NCBI GenBank assembly: GCA_030632035.1
Contig: DAOVJZ010000119.1
Coordinates: forward strand, 1 to 5,532
Source of the DNA: Granulosicoccaceae bacterium
Lineage (GTDB): Bacteria; Pseudomonadota; Gammaproteobacteria; DAOVJZ01
Length of the DNA: 5,532 nt
Direction of reading: 5' to 3'
Shown here: positions 1-5,117 of the stretch, piece after piece
Numbering within the stretch: position 1 is the stretch's first letter
How the letters are laid out: each line of letters opens with the position of its first letter
Notes under the pieces: model-generated
What the model was told of the DNA's origin: nothing
Databases searched by the model: none
The model's input: only the letters and a program-made list of their open reading frames with translations
Program-made: the position numbers and the translations under genes

Positions 1-200
1 ATGGTGTTGAGCCACGCCGATTGTTGCTAACCGAGGTCTCCACCAGCAAGTCAAAATCCCTGCCCTTTAAATTCAAATATTTCCAGAGTTTTGAAGGAGA
101 TATACTATTGCCGGAAGATTTTATCGCCAGTCGTATCAAACTCAATATAAAATCCAATCGTACAAATATTGAAAAAACGGTCAAATGGCCGACTACATAA
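1..200 (+). CDS. C-terminal fragment of a DUF6776-like protein (5' end outside window)
   Basis: An open frame runs from the window edge (first whole codon at 3) to a TAA at 198-200, giving 65 residues with no internal stop; the other two forward frames close within the first 30 bases. The visible peptide contains FKYFQSFEGDILLPEDF followed by a basic, beta-strand-like tail ending VKWPTT. This aromatic 'YFQ..EG...LP..F' pattern near the C terminus resembles, from memory, the end of the DUF6776 family: gammaproteobacterial proteins with an N-terminal membrane segment and a coiled coil, often encoded next to bactofilin and erpA. Function is unknown. The M14 gene starts 57 bp downstream on the same strand with no terminator between, so the two may be cotranscribed. 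That this is a real coding end is fairly sure; the family name is a recollection and less certain. Confidence 0.7.
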   Translation, partial: GVEPRRLLLTEVSTSKSKSLPFKFKYFQSFEGDILLPEDFIASRIKLNIKSNRTNIEKTVKWPTT

Positions 201-257
201 CCAGATTAAACTACTAGAATCTACTAATACGGTTTATTCAGGGCTTCCCAGATTCCT

Positions 258-1157
258 ATGATGAGAACAATAGTCGCACTCTTCGGGCTTTTACTTTTTT
301 CCTCCATACCAGTGTATGCAGAGAATAATAACGACAATCTATCTGAATATGATGTTTGTCAGATGATTGCGAGTAAACTGGGTAGTGTTAATCTGTCTGA
401 TTGTCTGGAAATGGATCTTCAGCTTACCGGTGCCAACTCTGTTAATAATATTCCTATCCTGCAGAAAGAGTATCCACCACTTAAGCGTCGTAAGCCGCAG
501 GCAAGGGTATTGGTCATTGGCGGTATCCATGGTGATGAGTATGCATCGGTAAGTGTTGTCTTCAAGTGGATGAAAAAATTGAATCGGTATCATTCGGGGC
601 TATTCCATTGGCGTGTGATTCCATTACTGAACCCGGATGGCTTGCTACGCAAAAAGTCCCAGCGCATGAATGCCAATGGTGTTGATCTCAATCGTAACTT
701 CCCAACACCAAACTGGGAAAAGGAAAGCACTCATTACTGGGTGAATCGTACCAGTCGAAATCCGCGCCGTTATCCTGGTAAAGCCCCCCTGAGTGAGCCT
801 GAGTCACGTTGGTTTGCGCAGGAGATTGAAGACTTCAAACCGCATGCAATTGTATCAATTCATGCACCACACGGCATTCTGGATTTTGATGGCCCACCCA
901 AACCCCCCAAGCGTTTTGGCCAGTTGCATTTACACTTGTTAGGCACCTATCCGGGTTCACTCGGAAATTATGCAGGCGTGCACAAAGAGATCCCTGTGAT
1001 CACGATTGAGTTGCCAAGAGCAGGTATTATGCCAACCAGAAGTGAGATCAGTCGTATCTGGGTTGACCTGATACGCTGGCTGAGAGGTAACTTGCCAAAA
1101 AAGACTGAACAGACACCTGTTCAGGTTAACCGTAATGGTCAGGCTGGGCCTTCGTAA
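258..1157 (+). CDS. Exported M14 zinc peptidase, murein peptide amidase (MpaA-like)
   Basis: A predicted periplasmic zinc peptidase of 299 residues. Residues 1-21 form a signal peptide with a likely cleavage site after PVYA. The M14 zinc ligands are visible: H91 and E94 in GGIHGDE, and H202 in VSIHAPHG. N145 and R146 in NGVDLNRNFP match the substrate-carboxylate-binding Asn-Arg pair, and E251 in ITIELP fits the catalytic glutamate. NANGVDLNRNFP.NW, the PLSEPES segment and YPGSLGNYAG are typical of the MpaA branch, which cuts the gamma-D-Glu-meso-DAP bond of murein tripeptide; Helicobacter Csd4 and Campylobacter Pgp1 cut the same bond. E. coli MpaA lacks a signal peptide, so this protein probably acts on the sacculus or on periplasmic fragments. 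The start is ATG 258 (or ATG 261); an in-frame stop lies at 225-227 and no strong Shine-Dalgarno is visible. The last 19 bp overlap the opposing L,D-transpeptidase gene. Confidence 0.9.
   Translation: MMRTIVALFGLLLFSSIPVYAENNNDNLSEYDVCQMIASKLGSVNLSDCLEMDLQLTGANSVNNIPILQKEYPPLKRRKPQARVLVIGGIHGDEYASVSVVFKWMKKLNRYHSGLFHWRVIPLLNPDGLLRKKSQRMNANGVDLNRNFPTPNWEKESTHYWVNRTSRNPRRYPGKAPLSEPESRWFAQEIEDFKPHAIVSIHAPHGILDFDGPPKPPKRFGQLHLHLLGTYPGSLGNYAGVHKEIPVITIELPRAGIMPTRSEISRIWVDLIRWLRGNLPKKTEQTPVQVNRNGQAGPS
1097..1124 (-). terminator. Intrinsic terminator of the minus-strand operon, inside the M14 gene
   Basis: Read on the minus strand, a perfect 8-bp stem CTGAACAG/CTGTTCAG closes a 4-nt loop GTGT and is followed by TC and six T (1102-1097). 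It begins 14 nt beyond the stop codon of the L,D-transpeptidase gene, the usual place for a Rho-independent terminator. The stem-loop overlaps M14 codons of about residues 283-289. On the plus strand no T-run follows the stem, so the signal should act in one direction only. Confidence 0.82.
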
Positions 1158-2392
1158 ATAATCCGCCAGTTCCCGTCTTTTTCCCTATGCCAGTACTGAC
1201 GCTTATTGGCAACTTGTTTGAAGTTGTTACTTTTGTATTTCTGTTTGAAGTTAATCACGATTGTGTCTTTAGCACCGGGGTAGCGGTACATACTGATATC
1301 AGATAAATCAATTTTGATAAAAGTTTTGTGTTTATTGACCCGTTTTTTGTGTTTGGCCCATGACCAGTAATTTTTGTTACCACCCTTGAATGATTTTGAG
1401 TAGTGGGCAAGGTAGCGGCTGGTTTTCAGGCTCTCCCAATCCTGTTCCCATTGTTTCAGGAGTGAGGAGAATGTTTTTTGTTCTTCCAGCCACTCATCCT
1501 GCTCTAGCCAATCGATGCCATTGGTAATCACAACCGGTGTTTTACCCACTTCTACAAATGGTTTCAGGGCAGAAAAGTCCGGATTACTCATGGCTACACA
1601 ACCATCACTGGCAAGCGGGGGGCGGCTGTAAGTGTCTGTGGGCGTACCATGTAACCAGATTCCATAACCGGTTTTTCCAAGTCGTTTATCCCAATCATTT
1701 GGGTAGTTAATGGGATAGGCACCGGTGCCATAAAAATCAGGTAATTTTTTATCCGGGATATGTTTAGTCACATAATAAACACCCAGAGGAGTTTTTTTGT
1801 CACCCTGTTTCTTTTTTACTGCACCTTTTTTGCCACTGGAAATATAGTAATCGTTAATGATACGGGGATAGGTTGATCGAGAATCAAAAACATAAAGTCG
1901 GGATGTTTTTAGATCGACAACAATGATGTGTTTGTATTTTTTATCAGTGTAGAGCAGATTATTTGGAACTTTTCCTGCCTTTGGTGAGCTGGCATGATGT
2001 CGCCAGCGCTGACGCGCTTCTTCACGTAATGCAGTGACAATTTTCTTTGATACACCGGAGTTGGCACCAAAGTTGGAAATCCCCTGGGTGCGTGCTTGCA
2101 GTAAATCGGCATAGATTAGTTGTGCCAGTTTGAAATGGGGTTTCTTGTTAACCAGCGTTTCCATATTTTGTAGTGCCACATCAATACGCTGGTGTTGTAA
2201 GTCATTCAGGGCTTTTATTAGCAACCCCTCAATTTCATTGATATGTTGATGTTCAGTAGTGTGGTTTTGTGCCATTACAGACGCATTGATAGATGACAAT
2301 AAAAGGGCGAGCAACAAGGTGATACCAGTATTAGAAATACGGCAGATAACAAGATTTCTGATTAGATGAAATAAATAAATACCGGGTTTCAT
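1139..2392 (-). CDS. Exported YkuD-family L,D-transpeptidase/L,D-carboxypeptidase with NTF2-like C-terminal domain
   Basis: 417 residues. A long basic N-region and hydrophobic core (about 22-35) form a signal peptide or anchor, with possible cleavage after VMA (residue 41). Residues 50-110 look like a degenerate TPR hairpin. The YkuD catalytic domain spans about 154-290, with H248 in WLHGTP and the SDGC motif giving catalytic C265. Residues about 306-414 match the NTF2-like tail of the neighbouring TPR protein (W..DW...Y...Y at the start, GNWRI near the end). YkuD enzymes use Cys to cut or exchange the L-DAP-D-Ala bond of tetrapeptides. YkuD plus NTF2 is the layout of Helicobacter Csd6 and Campylobacter Pgp2, which are L,D-carboxypeptidases; a YafK/DpaA-like role is an alternative. 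ATG 2392 is preferred over the in-frame TTG at 2437 because AGGAG lies 6 nt upstream of the ATG. It is the last gene of the minus-strand operon, 68 bp after the TPR gene. Confidence 0.9.
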   Translation of the reverse strand: MKPGIYLFHLIRNLVICRISNTGITLLLALLLSSINASVMAQNHTTEHQHINEIEGLLIKALNDLQHQRIDVALQNMETLVNKKPHFKLAQLIYADLLQARTQGISNFGANSGVSKKIVTALREEARQRWRHHASSPKAGKVPNNLLYTDKKYKHIIVVDLKTSRLYVFDSRSTYPRIINDYYISSGKKGAVKKKQGDKKTPLGVYYVTKHIPDKKLPDFYGTGAYPINYPNDWDKRLGKTGYGIWLHGTPTDTYSRPPLASDGCVAMSNPDFSALKPFVEVGKTPVVITNGIDWLEQDEWLEEQKTFSSLLKQWEQDWESLKTSRYLAHYSKSFKGGNKNYWSWAKHKKRVNKHKTFIKIDLSDISMYRYPGAKDTIVINFKQKYKSNNFKQVANKRQYWHREKDGNWRIIYEGPA

Positions 2393-2398
2393 AGACAG

Positions 2399-2403
2399 CT
2401 CCT
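2399..2403 (-). promoter_or_regulatory. Ribosome binding site that fixes the L,D-transpeptidase start
   Basis: AGGAG on the minus strand sits 6 nt before ATG 2392. The longer reading from TTG 2437 would add 15 residues (including STDGASPQELS) ahead of the signal peptide and has only a GGAG about 10 nt upstream. The shorter start also gives the more sensible secretion signal. Confidence 0.75.
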
Positions 2404-2460
2404 GAGGGCTTGCGCCATCAGTACTAATATATAGCAAAGTTCTTCAGCTCCAACAGGTTT

Positions 2461-3429
2461 CTAGCCACCAATTGTTTCCTTGAAAATCCGCCAGTTACCA
2501 TTAACTTTTTGCATTATAAGGGTTTTTTTGTTTTTATCCCTGAAACGATTGGAATGATAATCTTGCAGGAATATCAGGCGGGCAGTGGAATCATTGATAA
2601 AGGTGATTTCGGGTTGTTCAACATTTACCTTAATAAAGTTGGGTTTGGTTAAGCGATCATGTCGGCGTTTATTCCATATCCGGCGTGGCATCCCTCCCGG
2701 TGTCTGGAAATTGGGTGCGTAATACACCAGATAATCCTTTGGCTTTTGAGATGCCCAGGCCTGTGACCAGCCGTACAGAACGGACAGAATCTGGTTCTTT
2801 TCTTCCTCGTAAGAAAAGATAGATTTTTTTTCGATAGCGGGTAATTTTTTTTCTGAAAGCGTAATGAATTTTGTAGCTGATTCCTTTACAGATGATTTTG
2901 CGGAACTTCCTGTTGCGTAGGAAAAGCGATTAATCAAGGCGAGCTGAACATCTACCGGTTTTTTCTTGCTACCCTGATCCATTTCCAAAGCACGGTTATA
3001 GGCGATTACGGCCATCTTGGAATAGATGTTGCCAATATTTTCATAAGCGGTTGCATAACTGGGGTGGGTGTTGATAGCGCTAATTAATGCATCTCTGGCC
3101 TGATGATATTTTTCCTGTTGGGCATACAGTGTGGCCAGATTATTCCAGGGTTCGGGATTGTTTGGATAATCTCTGGTTAGTGACTTAAAGGCATTGATGG
3201 CCTGACGGGTCTTGCCGGATTTTGCCATCACCATGCCTTTTATAAATCGGGCATCAGGATCTTTGGGATTACTTTTGAGTGTATTGTTGGCAATTTTCAG
3301 AGCAGTTTCAATTTTACCACTGTTAAATAATTGATAGGCATTGTCGAGCTGGCTACTGGCAGAGGCATGAGCCAGACAAAAAATATTCAGAAGTAACAGA
3401 GCTGTGGTGATTTTTATTATATTCAGCAT
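2461..3429 (-). CDS. Exported TPR protein with NTF2-like (Csd6-type) C-terminal domain
   Basis: 322 residues. A signal peptide covers about 1-24 (cleavage after AHA or ASA; the C18 context is not a lipobox). About three TPR units follow over roughly 26-127, with a weaker one to about 150. They show typical signs such as YQLFNSGKIETALKIA, P-D-ARFIKGMVMAKSGK and PWNNLATLYAQQEKYHQA. A Lys/Ser-rich linker (about 170-205) leads to a C-terminal domain at about 211-322 containing WSQAWASQ, YLVYYAPNF, RLIFLQDYHSN and NGNWRIFKE. This domain is clearly related to the tail of the next gene's product. No catalytic motif is seen. TPRs usually mediate protein contacts, so it may be a periplasmic scaffold for the L,D-transpeptidase or for wall-synthesis enzymes; that role is inferred. 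It is the middle gene of the operon, 60 bp after the SH3 gene. The ATG start lacks a strong Shine-Dalgarno. Confidence 0.88.
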   Translation of the reverse strand: MLNIIKITTALLLLNIFCLAHASASSQLDNAYQLFNSGKIETALKIANNTLKSNPKDPDARFIKGMVMAKSGKTRQAINAFKSLTRDYPNNPEPWNNLATLYAQQEKYHQARDALISAINTHPSYATAYENIGNIYSKMAVIAYNRALEMDQGSKKKPVDVQLALINRFSYATGSSAKSSVKESATKFITLSEKKLPAIEKKSIFSYEEEKNQILSVLYGWSQAWASQKPKDYLVYYAPNFQTPGGMPRRIWNKRRHDRLTKPNFIKVNVEQPEITFINDSTARLIFLQDYHSNRFRDKNKKTLIMQKVNGNWRIFKETIGG

Positions 3430-3475
3430 CGCACTAAGTATTCTCGAAAAGGGTGAGTTATCTACGTCTTGAGCT

Positions 3476-3481
3476 ATTATA
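3476..3481 (-). promoter_or_regulatory. Possible internal -10 element before the TPR gene
   Basis: A perfect TATAAT on the minus strand lies 46 bp before the TPR start, in the short gap after the SH3 gene. No convincing -35 element is found 16-18 bp upstream and there is no TGn extension. It could be a weak internal promoter or a chance match. Confidence 0.22.
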
Positions 3482-3489
3482 CTGATTTT

Positions 3490-4203
3490 TCAGTTTTCTG
3501 CTCCTCCAAGCCGACGAAGCATCTGTCTTCGGAACCAGAGGAACCCAGCAGAGAAACCAACCAGTATCATCAAAACATTAACTGTTACCAAAGAAAGCCA
3601 TGAATCATATTGGTTCGTAGTAGAGGATGAGCCACCATGTGCTTCAGATGAAGACCCCATTTCTATAATTTGCTCTTCTAGGATATCGTTTTGTTTTTGC
3701 AGATCCTGGATTTGTTTGTTTCCGGTTTTGTCTGCTGACAGGCTGGAAATCTTTTTGTTCAGTTTTTCCGCCTGTTTGCGTAAGTCACGATTTTGTTTCT
3801 GAAGACCTTCAATTTTTTCACTGGCATCACCATTGTTTGAACCACTAGTCTCATTTTTTAATGCTTCATATCTGTTTTTCAATTCGTTATGGGATTTTCT
3901 CAATTTTGTGAGTAAGTCCTTGGCTGGCCTGTCAGGCGTGACATAGGTCTTTTTAATCCAACCCTCAATGCCTTTTTCAGTTTTGATGCGAATAAAATTA
4001 CCGTCTTCTTCCAATATTTCCAGTTTCATACCTGTGTGTACAATGGCATGTGGTGCAATGCGGTTTCCGGTTTCCTTTCTGACGCCAACACGTAGCCGAT
4101 CATCAACGTAGACAGTTTCAGCCTGAGCTGCTGAAAGATGGATAGCAAAAAGGAAAAGCAAAACAATGCGTGTGAAATTTTTACTGGAAAATGTGAGATG
4201 CAT
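3490..4203 (-). CDS. SH3-domain protein with coiled coil and C-terminal membrane anchor (YgiM/TIGR04211-like)
   Basis: 237 residues. A signal peptide spans 1-28 (cleavage after SAAQA). A bacterial SH3 domain covers about 29-90, with ETVYVDDRLRVGVR at its start and EGWIKKTYV at its end. Residues about 93-178 are charged and heptad-like, with repeated LQKQN, and form a probable coiled coil. A Gly/Ser-rich stretch follows, then a transmembrane helix at about 202-224 and a short basic tail, RRQMLRRLGGAEN. This order (signal, SH3, coiled coil, anchor) is that of the TIGR04211/YgiM family. Periplasmic SH3 domains commonly bind peptidoglycan, so the protein probably touches the wall and leaves a small tail in the cytoplasm. 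It is the first gene of the minus-strand operon and diverges from the bactofilin gene. The ATG start has no clear Shine-Dalgarno. Binding and partners are inferred. Confidence 0.88.
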   Translation of the reverse strand: MHLTFSSKNFTRIVLLFLFAIHLSAAQAETVYVDDRLRVGVRKETGNRIAPHAIVHTGMKLEILEEDGNFIRIKTEKGIEGWIKKTYVTPDRPAKDLLTKLRKSHNELKNRYEALKNETSGSNNGDASEKIEGLQKQNRDLRKQAEKLNKKISSLSADKTGNKQIQDLQKQNDILEEQIIEMGSSSEAHGGSSSTTNQYDSWLSLVTVNVLMILVGFSAGFLWFRRQMLRRLGGAEN

Positions 4204-4477
4204 GTATATTCTGATATCAATTGTTTGTTTATTATTTACCTGTTTGTTAATCCTCGGACTTCTTTGGAAGTCACTCTACACAGGCACCCTAATAAATATA
4301 GACTAAAGATATGATTTTACAGGCAAATAATAATTTGTTTGCTAAATAGAAAATTCTTTATCAATATAAATCATAGAGTTACGCCATAAAGCATGATTAA
4401 TATTGGAACGAAATCGGTTTTTCTGGTTAAAATGAAAACACCATCACAAAATAAATCATCTATGCTACATATGTTAA

Positions 4478-4511
4478 TTATCGTGTCATTAACCTTGTTA
4501 ACACACGATAA
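4478..4511 (+). repeat. Imperfect inverted repeat upstream of the bactofilin gene
   Basis: The 9-bp arms TTATCGTGT (4478-4486) and ACACGATAA (4503-4511) pair perfectly. Inside them, TTAAC (4489-4493) pairs with GTTAA (4497-4501) around a 3-nt loop, leaving a small 2-versus-1-base asymmetry between the two helices. No T-run follows, so it is not an intrinsic terminator. It ends 43 bp before the bactofilin ATG. It may be an operator for a dimeric regulator or a 5'-UTR stem; neither is proven. Confidence 0.6.
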
Positions 4512-4540
4512 GAAAAGTGTTACGGTTGCATACCATTTTT

Positions 4541-4546
4541 AAGGAG
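4541..4546 (+). promoter_or_regulatory. Strong ribosome binding site of the bactofilin gene
   Basis: AAGGAG lies 8 nt before ATG 4555. It is among the best Shine-Dalgarno sites in the window; the M14, TPR and SH3 genes have none that is clear. This suggests the bactofilin is translated more strongly. Confidence 0.8.
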
Positions 4547-4554
4547 CTTAAACC

Positions 4555-5037
4555 ATGTTTGGGAAGGGAAAGAAACTTCGCAAAGTCACCAAAATTGATA
4601 CCTTGGTGGGGCAAAGTACAGAATTAAAGGGCGATGTCTATTTTAAAGGTGGTATCCATGTTGATGGCGCTATCAAGGGTAATGTGATTGCCGAAATTGA
4701 CAGTGGTTCTTCATTGACGCTGAGTGAAAATGGCAGGATTGAAGGTGATGTCAGGGTTCCTAATGTGGTGCTTAATGGCACAGTCATTGGTGATGTTCAT
4801 GCCATTGAAGGTATTGAATTGGCAGCCAATGCGCGTGTTAAGGGTAATGTATATTACAACCTCATTGAGATGGCCATGGGCGCAGAGGTCAATGGCAGTC
4901 TGGTGCACCGGAGTGAACCCATGCCCATAAAACAGAAGGTTGTAGAAGAGAAAAAAGCAGCGCCGGAGCAGAAGCCCGTGCAGGGAACAACCGCACAAAA
5001 AATGGGGGCAATGCCAGGTACCCCTTCGGTTCAATAG
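4555..5037 (+). CDS. Bactofilin (polymer-forming cytoskeletal protein, CcmA class)
   Basis: 160 residues. The bactofilin core runs from about 13 to 118: IDTLVGQST, LKGDVYFKGGIHVDGAIKGNV, then repeated short strands with periodic Gly (GRIEGDVRV, VVLNGTVIGDVHA, ARVKGNVYYN, AEVNGSLVH) that fit a right-handed beta-helix. A basic N-terminal peptide (MFGKGKKLRK) precedes it, and a flexible tail rich in Lys, Glu and Pro (about 121-160) follows, as is usual. Bactofilins self-assemble into filaments without nucleotide, often at the inner membrane, and position peptidoglycan enzymes. In Helicobacter, CcmA works with Csd proteins to set helical shape. The gene is divergent from an SH3/TPR/L,D-transpeptidase operon, which supports a wall-related role. 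A terminator at 5070-5101 closes the transcript. The family assignment is very secure. Confidence 0.95.
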   Translation: MFGKGKKLRKVTKIDTLVGQSTELKGDVYFKGGIHVDGAIKGNVIAEIDSGSSLTLSENGRIEGDVRVPNVVLNGTVIGDVHAIEGIELAANARVKGNVYYNLIEMAMGAEVNGSLVHRSEPMPIKQKVVEEKKAAPEQKPVQGTTAQKMGAMPGTPSVQ

Positions 5038-5040
5038 TAC

Positions 5041-5068
5041 TTGATTAAAATACTCAGGTAATTATAAT
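5041..5068 (+). promoter_or_regulatory. Sigma70-type promoter for erpA
   Basis: TTGATT (5041-5046, 4 of 6 to TTGACA) and a perfect TATAAT (5063-5068) are separated by 16 bp. The predicted start, about A5076, leaves roughly 42 nt of leader before ATG 5118. The start falls just past the outer 5' arm of the bactofilin terminator, so RNA begun here would lack most of that hairpin. No IscR type 2 half-site pair was recognised around it. Confidence 0.6.
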
Positions 5069-5069
5069 T

Positions 5070-5101
5070 CCTGATACAGGATTTCCTGAATCAGGTTTTT
5101 T
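5070..5101 (+). terminator. Intrinsic terminator after the bactofilin gene
   Basis: CCTGAT (5070-5075) pairs with ATCAGG (5090-5095). After one A-A mismatch, CAGG (5077-5080) pairs with CCTG (5085-5088) around an ATTT loop, and six T follow at 5096-5101. It begins 33 nt after the bactofilin stop. The minus strand has no T-run after the stem, so it should act only on rightward transcripts. Confidence 0.88.
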
Positions 5102-5117
5102 ACAGAGGTAAGCAGTA

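Larger units (their letters stand above)
4204..4554. other. AT-rich divergent intergenic region between SH3 and bactofilin genes
   Basis: 351 bp with no supportable gene on either strand; it must hold the 5' signals of both divergent units. On the plus strand, TTGGAA (4403-4408) and TAAAAT (4428-4433) are a possible -35/-10 pair, but the 19-bp spacer is long. No convincing sigma70 pair was found for the minus-strand operon. TGTTTGTT occurs at 4222-4229 and 4241-4248, with the variant TGTTTGCT at 4336-4343. A 6-bp stem GACTTC/GAAGTC with a 4-nt loop lies at 4257-4272 without a T-run. The most striking element is the long hairpin at 4478-4511. Confidence 0.6.

Noticed and set aside
339..593. 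84-residue minus-strand frame inside the M14 gene
   Set aside because: It is opposite clear M14 coding sequence and has no recognisable motif or leader.
2393..2437. Longer L,D-transpeptidase starting at TTG 2437 (432 residues)
   Set aside because: ATG 2392 has AGGAG at 6-nt spacing and gives a normal signal peptide; the TTG start would add 15 polar residues before it.
3358..3376. Lipobox at C18 of the TPR protein
   Set aside because: The context NIFC-LAHA does not fit L-[AS]-[GA]-C, while an ordinary signal peptidase I site follows.
3481..3494. Short inverted repeat ACTGA-TTTT-TCAGT at the end of the SH3 gene
   Set aside because: Only 5 bp of stem, overlaps the stop codon, and no T-run follows on the operon's strand, so it is not a terminator.
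4403..4419. Sigma54-like TGGAACG...CGG upstream of the bactofilin gene
   Set aside because: The downstream GC of the -12 element is absent, so the invariant GG-N10-GC pattern is not met.
4711..5034. 107-residue open frame on the minus strand inside the bactofilin gene
   Set aside because: It lies wholly opposite a well-recognised bactofilin, is rich in Cys, His and Phe without a domain pattern, and is best explained as a shadow.
5066..5100. IscR type 2 site near erpA (CCxxA...TAxGG)
   Set aside because: CCTGA occurs twice but the TAxGG half is missing at the right spacing; the repeats are explained by the terminator.
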